From Shinisaurus crocodilurus (Eukaryota; Chordata; Lepidosauria; Squamata; Shinisauridae): 64,000 nt of DNA. The notes beneath the pieces were generated by a model. It was not told the DNA's origin. It made no database searches and was given only the letters and a program-made list of their open reading frames with translations. The position numbers and the translations under genes were made by a program. The DNA lies in contig CM037877.1 of NCBI GenBank assembly GCA_021292165.1, positions 34,608,197 through 34,672,196 on the forward strand. Reading direction: 5' to 3'. This document shows, one piece after another, positions 40,101-55,100 of this stretch (within the stretch, counting starts at the first letter, position 1; each line of letters opens with the position of its first letter).

Positions 40101-43100
40101 CTAAATTTGTTCTTAGTAGAAAGTACTGTACCTTAGTGCTGCTGGGGAGAAAAAAGTATCTTGTAAAACTTATTCAGGAAATGTTTGTTCTACCTATAAA
40201 TTATGTCAGTGGTGAGCAGGCCAAATGCACCCCCCCAGCCATTTCTGCATCTGTCTTCTGCTGCCACTGTGGCAAAAATCACAGCGATTTTGCAAGGAAA
40301 ATAAGGGAATGTGTGCCTTGTTTGCAGTGTTCCAGTGGCAGTAATTAAGGTGGCAGCAGGAGTCAGTACAACCCCCAGTGGTTTCCGGTGAGCAATGCAG
40401 CCCTCTGACACCTGCAAGTTGCCCACCCTGTACTACTTGAAGAGAAAGTCTAATTAATGTGTCACACATGTCATGTGATCTTAAGGATCATCCATATTAG
40501 TAGTAGCAGCAAGGAAAGTTCCCCCTTTCCTCTGTGATTTTTCAGGAGATTTCTTAATCCTGTAATTTTCAGAATTAGTGACACTCCCTAAAATAGCTAC
40601 ATTCTCCCCCCCCCCCCAAGCTTGTGGAGGAAAGTTTAAAGGATGACTGTAGCATAACCTGAACTCTCCATAAAAAATAATCCCGTATAAAGATTAGCCA
40701 CGTAACACTTTATAAGATGTAGTTACCTTACCTCAGTGAATTGTGGTTAAACAATTTAGGGCTTGCTGCTGTGTGAAAAGCAAGATGTGTTCTTATTATG
40801 TGTTGCCATTTTTTTGTCTGTTATTAAGGTTTGTATCTGTAATATCGTTGTGAGCCTTTGCTCCATTCTTATTGCTTGAAAAGAGTAAACTTCATCCAGT
40901 ACATTTATTATTTAATAAATCGGAATATAGGACAAGCAATAAGAACAACATTACAGAGCTTCTCTGCCCTTCTGGCAAAAGTAGCAACATGCAATTCAGG
41001 AAACATGACCACAGCTAGCTCCATACAAAATACTTGGCTGAGTATTTCTAGCAAGTTGGATGTGATACAAGGCAGGGCAAGTCTGGGCTTTTCATGTTCA
41101 TTGCCTGTTAAGTGTCTGGGGTGCATCTAAAATTATCTCCTGCTTTGTTAATATAAAGACTGCCTAATTTCTCTTTGAGGTTCTCCAGTAAAAGGAGCCC
41201 ATGTGATTCACCGAAGATGGAAAACACTTCTGAGAACAGTGGGATTTTATATTTTAAAAAATGGTGGCTCCAGCATTTTCCTCCTCCTTTATCCCAGCAT
41301 CCCTACGCAGTAGTTAGTCCTTCCTGTGACCATCACATGACCTGAAAACCCCAAATTGAATGCCAGCAGACCCGTCCTCCCCCATTCCAGGTTGAAACTC
41401 TGAACACCTGCTCATGTCTAGAGCTAAAGTGTAGAGGGGGACGTGGGTGTGCGTGTAAGCCCCGCCCCCCCAAGTCTCTGCATGCCCATTACCTAGTTAA
41501 ACCTTGGCACGTTGAGCACAAAGGTCTGAAGAGGGCTCTGTAAGCACATTAGCAGAACGCATAGACTTCCTGCGATTGCAAAACCTACCTTATGGGGGTT
41601 TTCGATTGCAGGAACTCTGTAAACGCTTTCAACTGAACGTGCTTATACAGAGCCCTATACAGATCTTTATGCTCAATGTGCAAAGGTCTGACTGGGTAAC
41701 CAGGGACACTGGGGGAGGCAGTGCTTACAGGCGCGCTTACATCCCCCTCCACACTTTAGCCCTACGCACAAGCAGATGAATGCCTGCAATAAGGCTAATG
41801 TGGCTTCACCATCAAGTCTCTGTCTTTTTTCCTCCCCAATTCCCTCCTCCTGTTTTTAATAACATCTTGCCCATTGAAGAGGTCTAAGGCACGGTGGGTC
41901 TGGAGGTCTTGAAAACTTGCACATTTTTTGTGATCTTTTTCTTGGCTTAGTAAAGGTACTACACTAATATGGATTTTGGAGTTTTCCTTATGGTCAGCAT
42001 GGCTACCTTTGCATTTGTGAAAGATGAGCAGGTGATAGGTAGCTACAGAAGACCTTAGAACTGAAGGCAAGTAGATCCTTTCCAATATAGACTAATAAGA
42101 TTAAATATAATCTTAACATGTTTCGTTCCTAACTCTATTCAACAACTGATTTATTCCCACTGCTTGCATTAGGGTGTTATTTCACATATCACCCGTTCCA
42201 GAGATTAATCCACATCTCTGAAATACAGCACGCCATAAGCAGAACTGTTGCACAGGTAAGGCGCATAATGCTGGAACTGCCTGCAAATAAAGATAGTTTT
42301 AGAAAATCATACTTCCAAATGGAAAAGATTTTAGCAACTCCAGTGATAATTAGAATTCCCTGAGCTGTTCCTGAAACTAGTGACTGACGCCCGCTAAAAT
42401 TCTCTCTAGATTTTATTTTTAAAATCTGGCATTGTTCAGATATGGTATATATCACTCAGCTGTTATTCCCCCGAGAGAACTGCACAGCTGTGACTGGACC
42501 AGCCAAGCCACATTGCCCCTATAAGCACTCCAATAAAAAGTAGTGTCTGACTTGCAGGGTGTCTGAAATGGCTTACAAAGTTACATTGCTGTTTAAGGCA
42601 GCAAATGTAAGCATGTTTGAAGTCACCGGGACTTACTTTCAAGGAAATATGTTTAGGATTAGGGTGCCAGTTTCTACTGTTACTGTTTAGATGTCTGGCT
42701 TTTCTCAGCATTTATGAAACATTTAATCTTTAAAATGAAACCTAGTGAGCAAAGAACCAAAAATATTTCCAAATCCTTGAATTGAGATATTTTGATCTTT
42801 AAATCTTTATGTTGTTTATATGAATATGAATCAGTTAATCTGGTTGTGTGTGTAAATCTGTATGCCAGTAACTTTTTTGTAATTCTTTCATGTTTCTCTA
42901 CTATTATATATTTTTCTCAGGGATTTTTTAAAACTCTGAAACCTGATGTCTTTGGTCAGTTGCATTTGTATCCCACCCTTCTTCCATGAATTCCTTCTGA
43001 TGTGAACAGAAGGTTCCATATTTTTGGACTCCCATTTCTATCCTGGAATATTTCTGTTGATGGACCAGGGATGAATCTAAAATGCCTTGCCTTCCCCTTT

Positions 43101-46100
43101 AATGGCTGCCAGTTCTATTCAAATTGTAATCTTGTCACTAATCTTGTTTTTGCATATATATTGGATGTATTGTTCCCACTGCGCCTTAGACTTAGTTCGG
43201 ATATAACACTAACTCATGGTTTTATTTAACCCATGGGTTGTTGAATTCTGGGTTGTCATGATTTGCAAACCAAGCCATGCTAACAAACCATGGTTTGTTG
43301 TTGGATTGTGAACTCTGGGTTGTTTAAACCACGGGTGGTTGTTATGTGTGAACCCAAAACCATGGGCTGTTTCACCAGGCTACAGAAGCAGCAGGCAAGA
43401 GTGGTAAAAAAAACCACAAAAACCCAGCTGTTCTTCATGCTAGTACTATAATGCTGCAACGGCATTTGGGAAACGGGGAGGAGGCAGATGAAGGAGGAGG
43501 GAAACAAACAACCCTGGGATTGAGAAAACAAATCATGGTTTGTTTGATGATCTGTCAGACAAACTCTGGGTAGGGTAACAAACCATTGGTTAAATAAACC
43601 ATGGCTTAGGGTTATGTGTGAACCAGGACTTAGTCTTCATCTTACTTCTGCAATCTTCATATGTTGAGAGAAGCAACTCAGAGCCCCCCGAATTACTAGA
43701 GGACCTGATTATGCAAGTAGCCAAACTAACAATTGCTATTTATAGAAAGCTCTTGACATATGGAAACCTTGACATTCAGAGAAAAGTGTAATAGGGAGCT
43801 AGAATGTCACCTTCAGCCACGCCAATGGAAGGTGGCTGTGACTTTGATGTGGAATATTTTCCCCAACCTGAAATTACGCCTTATACAGCAGAAATTGCTT
43901 CTTAGGGTATATTGGATGCTGCAGCACCAGTTTTGGAAAAAACCTTTCACCTTCCAGTAGATGTTGGTGCTGTGGGATGGCAGATGCATCATTGGTACAT
44001 ATGATGTGGGCATGTACAGTGGTGGCTCCCTTCTGGACAGACATTATTAGGTGCATCAATTCCCACGGTTTGAAAATTATCCATCGGCTGTTAGCAGTGG
44101 ACTATCCGGGCTATAATGGCGGCTAAGAGACTCATACTACAGGGGTGGAAAGACACATTACCCTCCTCAACCATACCATTAGCTAAGGATCTCACAGCTC
44201 TTGCCTCCATCGAGAGCATATATTATCAAAGACTGCTTTGCCCTGACAAACATTCTGACATATGATCAGTGTACCTCAGCCTTTATGAGTAATTTGGACC
44301 AGGAGTCAATGTATATGGATTTGGATTTTGTATTGCATTTTTTAAATTGCATAATGTGGAGGACCAAAAACCCGGTCCTTGGCATGAGTTCGGCACTTAA
44401 CGGGTTAACCGGCACTGAGAAAATGCCCTTTGTGCGGCTCCTGTGCATTTAGAACACAACCACTACCTAATGAATGACATAGAACCGTGCTTAGGTCAAA
44501 GAATAGACTTTATTTACTATACGACTAATGGAGCGGAACTAATAGACTACCAGGAATTTCACACTATAAACATAGCAGGTCGTAACCTTACCGAAGTGGA
44601 AAGCTTCAATCTACAGACACTAGAGGCTTAGCATATCACAGAAGAAGAAGTAACCTTACATCAGAGAATCTGACTTACGGACTTAGAGTAGCGATCTGCA
44701 TAGTCGGTCTCCAAGCGTGGCTGCCCGGGGTTGGAAGCTGCCTGACCCGGAGTGGAGCCAGGGATCTGAGGTGTGCCAGCCTGCACTGTGTTCCCAATAA
44801 CCTCTGGTCCTTTGGCACATCCTTTTTCAACCCCTTACAGCCCCCTCCCCGCCCCTGCTGACCAGGTGGGCTGGGTCCGCCCCCGCGGGGCAGTGGCGTC
44901 TCTTGGTGTTGACTCCTCCTGGGTGTTTTGGAGCACTTTGGGGTACTTTGCAGCTCTTTGAGACTGCGCCCCCACCCTCTCCGGAATGTTATGTGCCCTA
45001 TTGTGCAGATGTGGATTGTGCCTCTGTCTGCCCAGAACTGTGTCTCCTATGCCCTGGGTGGGGATTATGCAGCTGGAAAAACAAGTCAGGGATCAGTGTG
45101 CCAGGGTTCAAGGTGTCAGGGTTCAATGTATGCTCTGGCTTTCTCTCCACACACATGTATATCTATACATACCTATTGTTTTTCTTAGGTTTTTTCTTAA
45201 TTTTATATCACTTATATATTTATTGTGTGTGTGTTTGGTTATATTTAGAAATGTAAAAGTTAAATAAAAATTGTGAATATTTAAAAAAAAATGTTGAGAG
45301 AAGCAAGCCAGAAGGGTTGCTTTTGTGAGTGAGGTATGGTTGGAAAAGTCTTGTGGGCAGATACTAGTAGATCACCTCATATTTGCCTAAGTACCCTAGT
45401 ACTTTTCTTGGACACATGTGACACAGGCTGTGGACTGACCAAACCTTAAATCAACAGAGGTGGGAGACTTGTAAACCAGAAAAGGAACTGAAAGGACCAA
45501 GAAAACAATAAGAAAAAAGGATAAAGAATCAAATGCAAAGAGCTGTAAGGGAATTCTGGAAAGTCCTTTAATCTACTGTTAAGTTAGTAAATATGTTGGT
45601 GTTATTAGCATTAATGTCTCAAAGGAATAGGGAAGTTAAAATGCAACATTTATCTAATGTGGCGTTTATACAAGCAAAAATAAGGGCATTTCGTAAGTAT
45701 GAAAATGAGAGCCGTCTCCTAAATAAGTGAAGGAAGTTCTGGCCATGGTTGGAGGAGGTTATGCTTCCAATAATGTGGTGGATGTATATATTGTAAATTT
45801 GTATTATTTCATAATAGTGAGAGAGGAATAATAATTTGGCCTTAGTGCAGGCGTGGGGAATCTTTTTTAGTCTGAGGGCCAAATTCCAATCTGGAAACAG
45901 TTTGCCTACTCAGACGGAAGCAGAATTGAAAAACTCAGCAGCACTTTAAGATAGCATCCCAAATACCAAGCCGCCATATGTCTCCTCAGAAGTAAGGACT
46001 GAATCACTCAGCATCTTCCTACCCAGGCCTTGCCCCTCCCCCCTTTTTTGCAGGGACAAGTTCTTATCTCTGATCAGCTTCTGATCAGAGATAAGGGATT

Positions 46101-49100
46101 TTCCCGGGGGGGGGGGGGCAGAGCCTAGGGAAGAAGTTGGAGGGCCAGATGGGAAACCTCTGCAGCCCATTTGTGGCCTGAAGGCCAGAGGTTCCCCATC
46201 CCTGAGTTACTGAATATTAATAAGAGTGGCATTTTTGTAGTATGTTTGGACGTTATGGGAAGGAGTCGGTCCTACACTGGTTAGGCTGAAGCAGAGTTTT
46301 CCCCCTTATGCACAGCCTGGCTATTGAAACTAGTTATCACCACGTGGGTTGTTAAAAGGCTCTTAAAAGGAACGGATTGTCCATACAAGGTTTAAAACTA
46401 ATAAAGACATTTGTTAGTTTTATTTACAGTCCCTTTATTCATATGCGTGTGTCCATGTTGGAGAGGGAGAGAGAGAGAGAGAGAGAGAGAGCAGGCCGCA
46501 GAGAGGCAGAAAGGAGGGGGAGGAGGGGTTCCTCCCACTGTAACTCATGGTTACATTACCTCGTTGATTTAAGCAAGCAGTATTACAATTTCCAACAATA
46601 TGTATCTGCGGGTGGGTGTAATTCAGAGTAGTGTGGTTTTAATTATTTAAAAAGTCTATTAATAAAATCTAACCCTAAGTACTCTTCTAGCAAACAGCTA
46701 AGAGAAATTAGCATTCATCAGAAAAATATACACAGCTCAGAATTTAACTCTGAAAGCATGATGTATTTTGCGGTGTAAGTACCTTGATACGTTTTAATTA
46801 AATATAGGCAAATTTAACTGGTTCAGCTAGTTATTAAATATAATGCTTGAAAGCAGTAGGGCAACTTCTTGCATCTTAGAAAGAAAACAGTCTCCTATTC
46901 TCTCTTCTCAGTCTAGTTTGCTAGTTGTGAGAAATGCTGCTTTCAACTGTACCGCCCTTTCTGCAATGTAGACCAATCATTTTTTTCTTGAAAATCCTAG
47001 GGCCCAGGTTGCAGCTACTGAAACAGAAACTGTCGTAGGCCTCATAGTCCTTTGGTGTTTTGAATAGCTTAGTTTCCCATTTCACCTTTCCATATATTTA
47101 TGGCATGCAACCAGTACTTTTGTAAGGACAAAAATGTGAAATGACTCACTTAAATAATCAACTTCTATAAAAGCAGTGTAGGTTTATTATTTAGTTACTG
47201 TGTCTGCTTGCTGGATGAAGCTTTTATAAACCAAAAAATAAAGGAAATCACAATACCATTACTTGCAAAGCCTGTTTGATCTATTAGCATATCAAATTAT
47301 TATTTGATGGTGGTAGTTTCTTCTGTAGGCGAGAGTTGATTAAGCTTCAGCAAAGACTGCAAGGTCCTGCTGTTGAGAAGCCTTGCGGCAAAATACCAGT
47401 TTCTGTGTTCACTTGAGAAAGGAGTGAAACCTTTTGGGTGTGACTTTTTTTCTCATACCACTTACTCTGGGAGAGCTCCACAAAATATTGACGAATAGAA
47501 TAAGGCCATTTTTTGCTCTGGAAAAAGTAGTGAAGCCAGATAAAAATGTGCGATTCCATAGATAATTTGGTCTGAGAATGTGGCCAATTCGTTTTGTTTG
47601 CTGATTGCAGATATCCAATAATGGTTTACCAAACCAACATAGTGCAGCATGTGTGTTTGGCTACTCATGTTACAATTGGTCTGTGTTGGCTGCTCTAAAT
47701 CACTGCTGCTGCAATACTGTGCCCAATGGGGAGTAAGTCCCATTGAGTTCAATGGGACTTCTGAGTGGTCATAGGCAGGATTGTGCTGAACTCATAGCAT
47801 GAATCAGGTGAAATTTTACCATACCATTGCAAAGTGTAGAAAAGTAAGTTTAGGGGTGGGGTGGGGAAGCCTTGTCTAGTCCATATGTGTGTAGGGGCCA
47901 CACACATCACTTTACACTAAACTGTTCCACATAACAGCAACCATGTAGAACAGTTTGAAGTGCTCTCTGCATGACAGCTAAGTATGTAAAACCAATACTT
48001 ACCTGGCCTAGTTCAGAGTCTGGGTTATAATGAAGCAGGCAGAGTTCTAGGAACATAGGAAGCTGCCTTATACTGTGTATTGGTCCATCTACCTCAGTAT
48101 TGTTCACGCTGACTGGCAGCAGCTTTCTAGGGTTTCAGGCAGGGTTTTTTCCAGCCCTACCTGGAGATGCCGTGGATTGAACCGGGGACCTCCTGCATGC
48201 AAAGCATGTGCTCTGCCACTGAGGTATACCATAACTTGTGACAGCTGCTCCATGTAGATGCCCAATTTACACCTTTTCTCACCATTTCTGAGAAAGAAAA
48301 CTCTCACAGATCAGACATCCCATGTTACATGTGCTCCTCCTCCACAGACACACTCTTGCTGGCTTGCTAAATACCTGAATGAGCCCATCTTTCTCTCCCC
48401 TTGATGAAATACTTTTAAAATTCCAAACCTTAGTCTTACCTAAGTTTTGACCAATGTCTGGTGATAACCTTAACTGACTTGAGGCCAAGCAAGACATGAT
48501 GTTAACTGTGTGAATATTCTGGCTTCCCCTTGGCTTCCATTTACATAACAAAAAAAGTGTGTGTTAATTGCATTCATGCAATTAATGTCAAGTCTACTCT
48601 GGCCCTTTGTCTTACCATCAGTTGTACTCACTGGCCAGGTTCACATGATTGGGGAAGGGAAAGAAGCCAAGGTGGACTTCTTTTCCCTGTGCCACCTCAT
48701 TTCCATAATTAGCCCATGCTGTGTACAAGTGGCTGTGTCACCCAAACCTGGTGAGGGTGCACGGATGGGAATGGTTTCCAAACCACCCTAGAACAAGCCA
48801 TGGGGTGCGGGGTGGCTTGGAAGCCACCCCCACCGCCCACCTCGCTGGGTTTGGATGACACTGGCAACCCACATGCAGTGTGAGTGATTATGGAAATGAG
48901 GCGGTGTGCAACCAGCACATGCTGATTGGCTTTTCCTTCCCTGCTCGTGCGAACCTGGTCTGTCTCTATGTAGATTGTGGTTGAATATTCAGGTGTTCTT
49001 ACAGAAATCAATCCCTTTTGCATAGTATTCTTGTAATCACAATATATAGTGATTTCTACCACCACCACCAACTTCTGAATCTACTCTTGTTGCTAATGAT

Positions 49101-52100
49101 ATTTTAGGTTTTCCCCCAAATCAAGTTAAAGGCAAGTTGTAGGGTATTCTTTGCTCTGGTATTTTAGAAATCATCACAGTAGCTTATCTTTATTAGATTA
49201 GCTACAGTATTGAAATGTTTAAATGCTTATTTAGTATGATTGGAAACCTCCAAACTCCGGAAGAACTCTGAACTCCAGAAACCTTGGTTATCGGAAGCCT
49301 CTGATCATCCAATGCAAGGTGGGAGGAGCAGCGGAGGCTATCTTCACCTCTCCCCATCCTCCTACCCTATAGATTTTGCTAGATGGCCTTTTTTAGCCAG
49401 TCTAGCAAGGACACTTCAGAGCAGGAGGGAAGGAGGCTGGAGGAGGCTCAGGATAACTCATATCCTGGCCTTTCCGGTCCCCTTCCGGCCCACCAGAATG
49501 CCCCCTCTCCTCCTCCTCTGTTGCTTTTCCGACCTCCGAGGGTAGCTGGCATGGTCCTTTCTGCACTGGCTGTGAGGGAACGGAGGAGGAGGGTCAGATC
49601 TCCAACTCTCTCAAGGTCGGAGTGCTGTCTCTGACCTTGGAAGGGGGAATCTGAACATTCCTATGGTCCCTTGGACATTTGCCCAGAGACCATAGGATTG
49701 TTCATTACTGTGATTTTCTAAATATAGTCCTTATTCCCCCTTGTAAGCACTTTTACCCATGTAAAGCAGTTGCTTAAAAAAAAGTAGTGGATTGGATGTA
49801 GAGTTTGCTCCCACCAGCGGAAGGACTCCTTGAGGTGAAGGTGCTTATTGCTGGTTCCCCCACTCTTCCCCCTGCAGCCCTTAGCACCACCTTCCTTGCT
49901 GTTCCAGGGGGTCCCATAATCCCCCAAAGCAAAATTTGGGGGCATCGGGGTGGAGGGATCTCATTGCCACCACTGAAAATGCTCTGCTGGATCAAATATG
50001 GAATGGAGTCCTTCCATTTGCAGAAGGCAAGGCCTGGATCCAAGTCTGTAATTTTTGCTATGTTAATTTCATTTGTATGGAGAAGAAAAGGCTTGGTTGC
50101 TTGATAGAAAACACATGTGAAAGTATGTTGTAACTTAGTTACAATTAAACAGGGAAGGTAAAAGCTTAATTTTGTTTATATTTCCATTGCCCAACTTTTC
50201 AACAGAGGTGCCATTTACAGAAGCCAGTCTTCCTGCCTGCCTCCACATCATTCCTCTGCAGCACCTATAGCTTTGATGAACTTAGGGTGCAATCCTATGC
50301 ATGTTGAGACGGAAAAAAGTTCTACAGTTCCCAGCATCCCTCCAGCCAGTCATGCTGACTGGGGTGTGCTGGGAATTACAGGACTTTTTTCTGTCTCAAC
50401 ATGCGTAGGATCGCACTTCTACACACCTTCTGTTTATCAGCTATTAAAGAGCCCTGTATTCTAATTATGTATGCCAAAAGCATAAAAAATAAAAATAAAA
50501 GATGATTGACTTCTGTTGATAATATTGCTTCACAAAGAAATCCTAAGTGGGGGAGGAATTAATTGGCAGAGCCGCCTCCTCTTCCACAGTCCTGCTGGCT
50601 TGCACTTTGTCCAGGGTGAGGTGGGGCTCTTCTTTTTTGCTCTTCCCCAGTGGTTTGTTGTTTCCCCCCAGAAGGAGGGAAATTCTTACACCAGCCTGAT
50701 CCAAAACTGCTCTTGTAACATTCCATTTAGGGGCCTAATGCTGACTACTGCCAGCACTAGATTTTGCCCATTGAGGTTTACGTAGTTATAACTGGAGCCT
50801 CAGGAGTGGATGCCCCCCACTTCTCTGCCAGTTCCCTGAAGGCTTACGGTCATCCTATGCAGGGCGCGAGGAGTGGCAGATATGATCTTCGCTTCCCCAT
50901 CTTCCTGCCCTGCATTTTCACTAGACAGGCTTTTTTGCCCATCTAGCAACAGCGTTTCAAAGGAGGAGGGAAGGATGCCGGAGAGACCTCAGGATAGCTC
51001 ATGCCCTGGCCTCCGTAGTCTCCTCCCCTCCTTGCCCATCAGAATGACCCCTTCCCCCCCCTGAGGTCACATTCGTGACCTTAGGGAGCAGCCAGCAGGG
51101 TTCTTCCCACACTGGCTGGGAGCGGGAGGGGGAAGGGGGTCAAGCTTCAATTCCCAGCTCTGAGATCAGAGCACTGTCTCCAAATTTGGATCTGGGAATC
51201 CAAAATATCATATGGCCCCTCAGACACTGTCTAGGGGCCATAGTCTGAAAACTGAAATAGCATAACTGCTTTTTAGTGATAGTCAACCCATTAAAATTGT
51301 GTAAAAGGGAAGGGGTATTAAAACGCTTCCAGTTTTGTGGTCCTCAAAATCAAATTGCTGTTGAAATTCATTCCTGTTCTCTAGAGAATATCCCTGGCAG
51401 AGCAATCCTGTGGTAACTGCAACCTCAGGAGAAGAAATCCAAGTGGGGATTTCTACCCCTTGCAGCCATCGTGGAAAGCTCTGTGTTGACTCCTCTTCCA
51501 AGGTTGCCAGCAGGGTGTTGGATGGATGGAGGGCTCCAAGGTTGGAGCCCTCTGTGCTCTTAAACTTGTAAATGTCCTATTCAAACTACCTCTTGAAGTA
51601 GCAGAGTTTCTTAATGTGGCTTACTCCTAGCAAAGATGTATTTTAATTAATTTGAATACCTACTGAGTGCTAGTTGTGATGGACTCATTCTATAGCCTCA
51701 TTTCTTATACAATACAAAATCCAAGGAAAAATCAGTCTGATGCTTTTCAGTGTCAGAAGTGCATGTTGATGGCATGTTGATTAAACAGAACATTGTTTAT
51801 ATTATTATTAAAATGTAAAATTTAAATTTATAGATTTAAAGTTTAAAAAATATATAAACAGATTTTAAAATGTGAAACATTTTGGTATAAAACACCAGCT
51901 TCAGTCACAAATAAGAGTATGCTACAATACCATTTATAAACTGAGCCAGAACAATCAGGAACAGGCCAAACCTCATTGAGGTGGGGAAACATGGATTAAC
52001 AATCAGCACCTGTATTCAACAGCCAATGAAGCCGCATTACTAAACATCATGGCTCGTTTCATCTCATCCTTTACATTGATACCGGTTTTCAGCTGATCAA

Positions 52101-55100
52101 TAAGCATTGCCTCCTTAATCTTTCTTCTTTGGAGGCTCCGTTCAACTGCTAGCACAGAGATCTTCGCTAAAGTTGCTCTGCCAGCATGTTTTTTCCTCAT
52201 ATGAAGGGACCAAGGTCTAGCACGTGTTTCGGCTGTTCACGCAAGTTTGGCCTATTCCTGATTGGTTCTGGCTCAGCTTATAAGTGGTATTGTAGCATAC
52301 TTTTATTTGTGACTGAAGCTGGTGTTTTATACTGAAATGTTTCACATTTTAAACTTGTTTATATATATTAAAAAATTCAAATTTTAAGTTTTTAAATCTA
52401 TAAATTTCTAAATTGGATGTGCAACCGGTGGCCATTTGTTTTTTGTTTCGGAGTGCTGTAACATGTGCCTTGCCTACATATCGGTTGATTCATATTATTA
52501 TTGCCCTTCATAACTTGTGTACATAAACTGTATGCTGGCATTTAATTTTCTTAAGGTGCTGTTTAACAAAATTAAGTGTACGTATGCAGTATTAGAGTTG
52601 GTAAATCCCTTTGGCTTGTGGTGTTTTGGGTTGGTGGGTTGTTGTTTTTAATTAAATAAAATGGCTCTTTTGTGGAGATGGTCCAACTCTTCCGCATTTC
52701 ATTCATCACAAAAGCCTAACACTGTGTAGTGAATTAAGAATGGTTCATTAGGGCTATTCATTCAAATTCTGCTTGGCATGCAGTAACAGCAAGTTTCCGG
52801 ACTTCTGTTTACTCAATGAAATTTATTGGAATTGGTGGAAGTCTTGTTTGTATAAAGAATAAAAAAGAACTTTATCCTTAAACATGGAAGACCTAGATTG
52901 TAAACCTTGATTTTCAGCATTGTCAGATAGAAGAGCAAGTTAATCGGGATTAAGTATATGGATTGTGTTATGCAAATGTTTTGCCTTTCTGTGACATACC
53001 TGGGGTGGGGAAGTCCACCCAATATTTTTTTTCTCTTAAAGTACATTGGGCAAGTAATTTTATCTGTGAAAACTTTGGAAGTAGCTTTGATCAGTAACGA
53101 ATCCTGATTTTTATAGTATTTGTTAAACAATTACTATTTGGAATTGATACCAATAGGTGACTGCCCTGTGAAAATTACTTGTACCACCACTACCACCATT
53201 TCCGTACAGAACATATATTTCCCACTACTGTTAATCTGGCCCTACCAAACCTAGGAGGACTATTTGGTTCAGCAAAACCCAGGATTACCCATGGTGGGCT
53301 GCTGCACTAGAAATGTTTGGCTCTGTGTAACCTTTGTTGTACAGAGAGGCTGCATGTTTGAGATCTTGGCTGATAAGGGAATGAGAGAGGCATAATTTGG
53401 CAGCCAAACAGATAATAAAGCCATAACAAGACTGGGAAAGATACCAAGTTGACCTGTTTACAACTTGCAGGGGTTACACTTTTCCATCAAAGTAGCCTCT
53501 GTTGGTGGTGATAAATGTAACGGGGCCTCCAAATCAATCTTGAAACTACAGGCAGGTTCATTTATTTATTTGTTGCTTTATTATTCCCATTTGGGGTATT
53601 GGGTATTGTGTCTCAGCAAACGATGTAATTTATTCCAGTGATAATACTGAGTCAGTGTGATTTACTGATCCACCCTAAACTAGCAGGGTGGAATTTTGGA
53701 CCCTAATTTTAAACTGTCAGATTACTTCTGATTAACAGATGCTGCGCACAAGCAACAGGGGATGATTATTTGATTATGGCCTGTTTATGAACTTTTGAGT
53801 GGCATGTGGCCAGCCAGAATTGGAGTGCTGGACTACAGCACGGCAGTTATTATTTACACACCCTTATCAAGCCATGCATGCTTCTTAATTTTATGTTTTA
53901 TTTTATTTTTTCAGTTTTCATCTTGCCACCTGGTTCCAAAGTTCTCTCTGGGTGCCTGCATCTAATGCATGTATCTGATGAAGTAGTAGGCAGTTGTTTA
54001 TGGGGTGAAAAATGAGAGTAACTACTCTTACTATAGCACCATATGTCTTTTGCTGCTAGAAACACTTTTACTCTTCTAGGATGTGCCCATATTGGTGGTT
54101 GAGAGGTCATGTAATCATATTATAGACTGATTATACTTCCATTTTGGAAAGTTGGCAGTGCCCAAAATCTAGATAACTGCTGCACAAGTAGTTCCCTGTG
54201 CTTAGGGTGACTTCTGTTTTGCAAACAGTGCACCTCCCTCTGTAGCTAATCACCCTTCTCAGAGGGTGGGAAGAGTTTCAGAATTCATTTGCATCAGTAG
54301 TAGGGTTTACTGTCCCTCCCCCTGCCCCAAAATGTCAAAATCCCTCTGGTCATGTAAAAGTCCTTGGTGCACATATAGTGTCTATCTGGATTGTAACAAC
54401 TACCAATAAACTCTGCTAGCTTATTTTAAAATACAATGATGTTGACTTTTTTTTAATGTTGATTTCTTCTAGTTGGCCTGTTGCTGTGGTACTGCTGCAT
54501 GTTCACTTTGCTGCAAATGCTGTCCAAAGATAAAACAGTCAACCAGCACCCGCTTTATGTATGCGCTATACTTCATCTTGGTGACTGTCATCTGTTGTGT
54601 CATGATGTCGGAGACAGTGGCAAAAGAAATGAAAGAGCATGTAAGTAACTAGGGTTTTATGGTAGGAGAAGGGAGAGGCTAAATATCGATCTTTAAATGG
54701 AATAAGGATGATTTTATATAACCTGATAGCCATTTTCAGGAGAAATCACATTATATTATGTTTGGATGTTATGGAAGTTTGACAGGAGAGGCCATGAATA
54801 CCAGATTATTGGGCACTATCGTTTGCATGATTTATATCCCATTCTAGCATTGTAATACTTAATGCTTTTTAAAGCTCTGCTAAAACATTCATATGCAAAT
54901 ACAATAAACTGTTTCAGGAGTCTTGGAAGACCCAAAACTGTGTGCTTCAGTAATGCCAAATGTTTTAGCCTGTGTTTTGCTCTGAAAACTGAGAAGTATA
55001 AAGAGCCAGTACAAAGGATAATTGTTTGCACGAAGGCACTCGGAAACTCAAGTGTTTGGCAGCTTCGAATGAGAGAATGCAAGTGACTCAAGCGGTTCCT

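Noticed and set aside
48160..48235. Functional tRNA-Ala(TGC) gene on the minus strand
   Set aside because: A and B boxes and the anticodon loop are visible but the acceptor stem is missing and the sequence continues into a SINE body.
50281..50290. Telomere-like TTAGGG at MITE edges
   Set aside because: It is simply the TTA target site plus the GGG start of the palindromic element; no tandem telomere repeats.
53973..54012. Hammerhead ribozyme (CTGATGA ... GAAA)
   Set aside because: The bases between the two motifs do not form a clean stem II and no stem I/III partners were found; probably chance.
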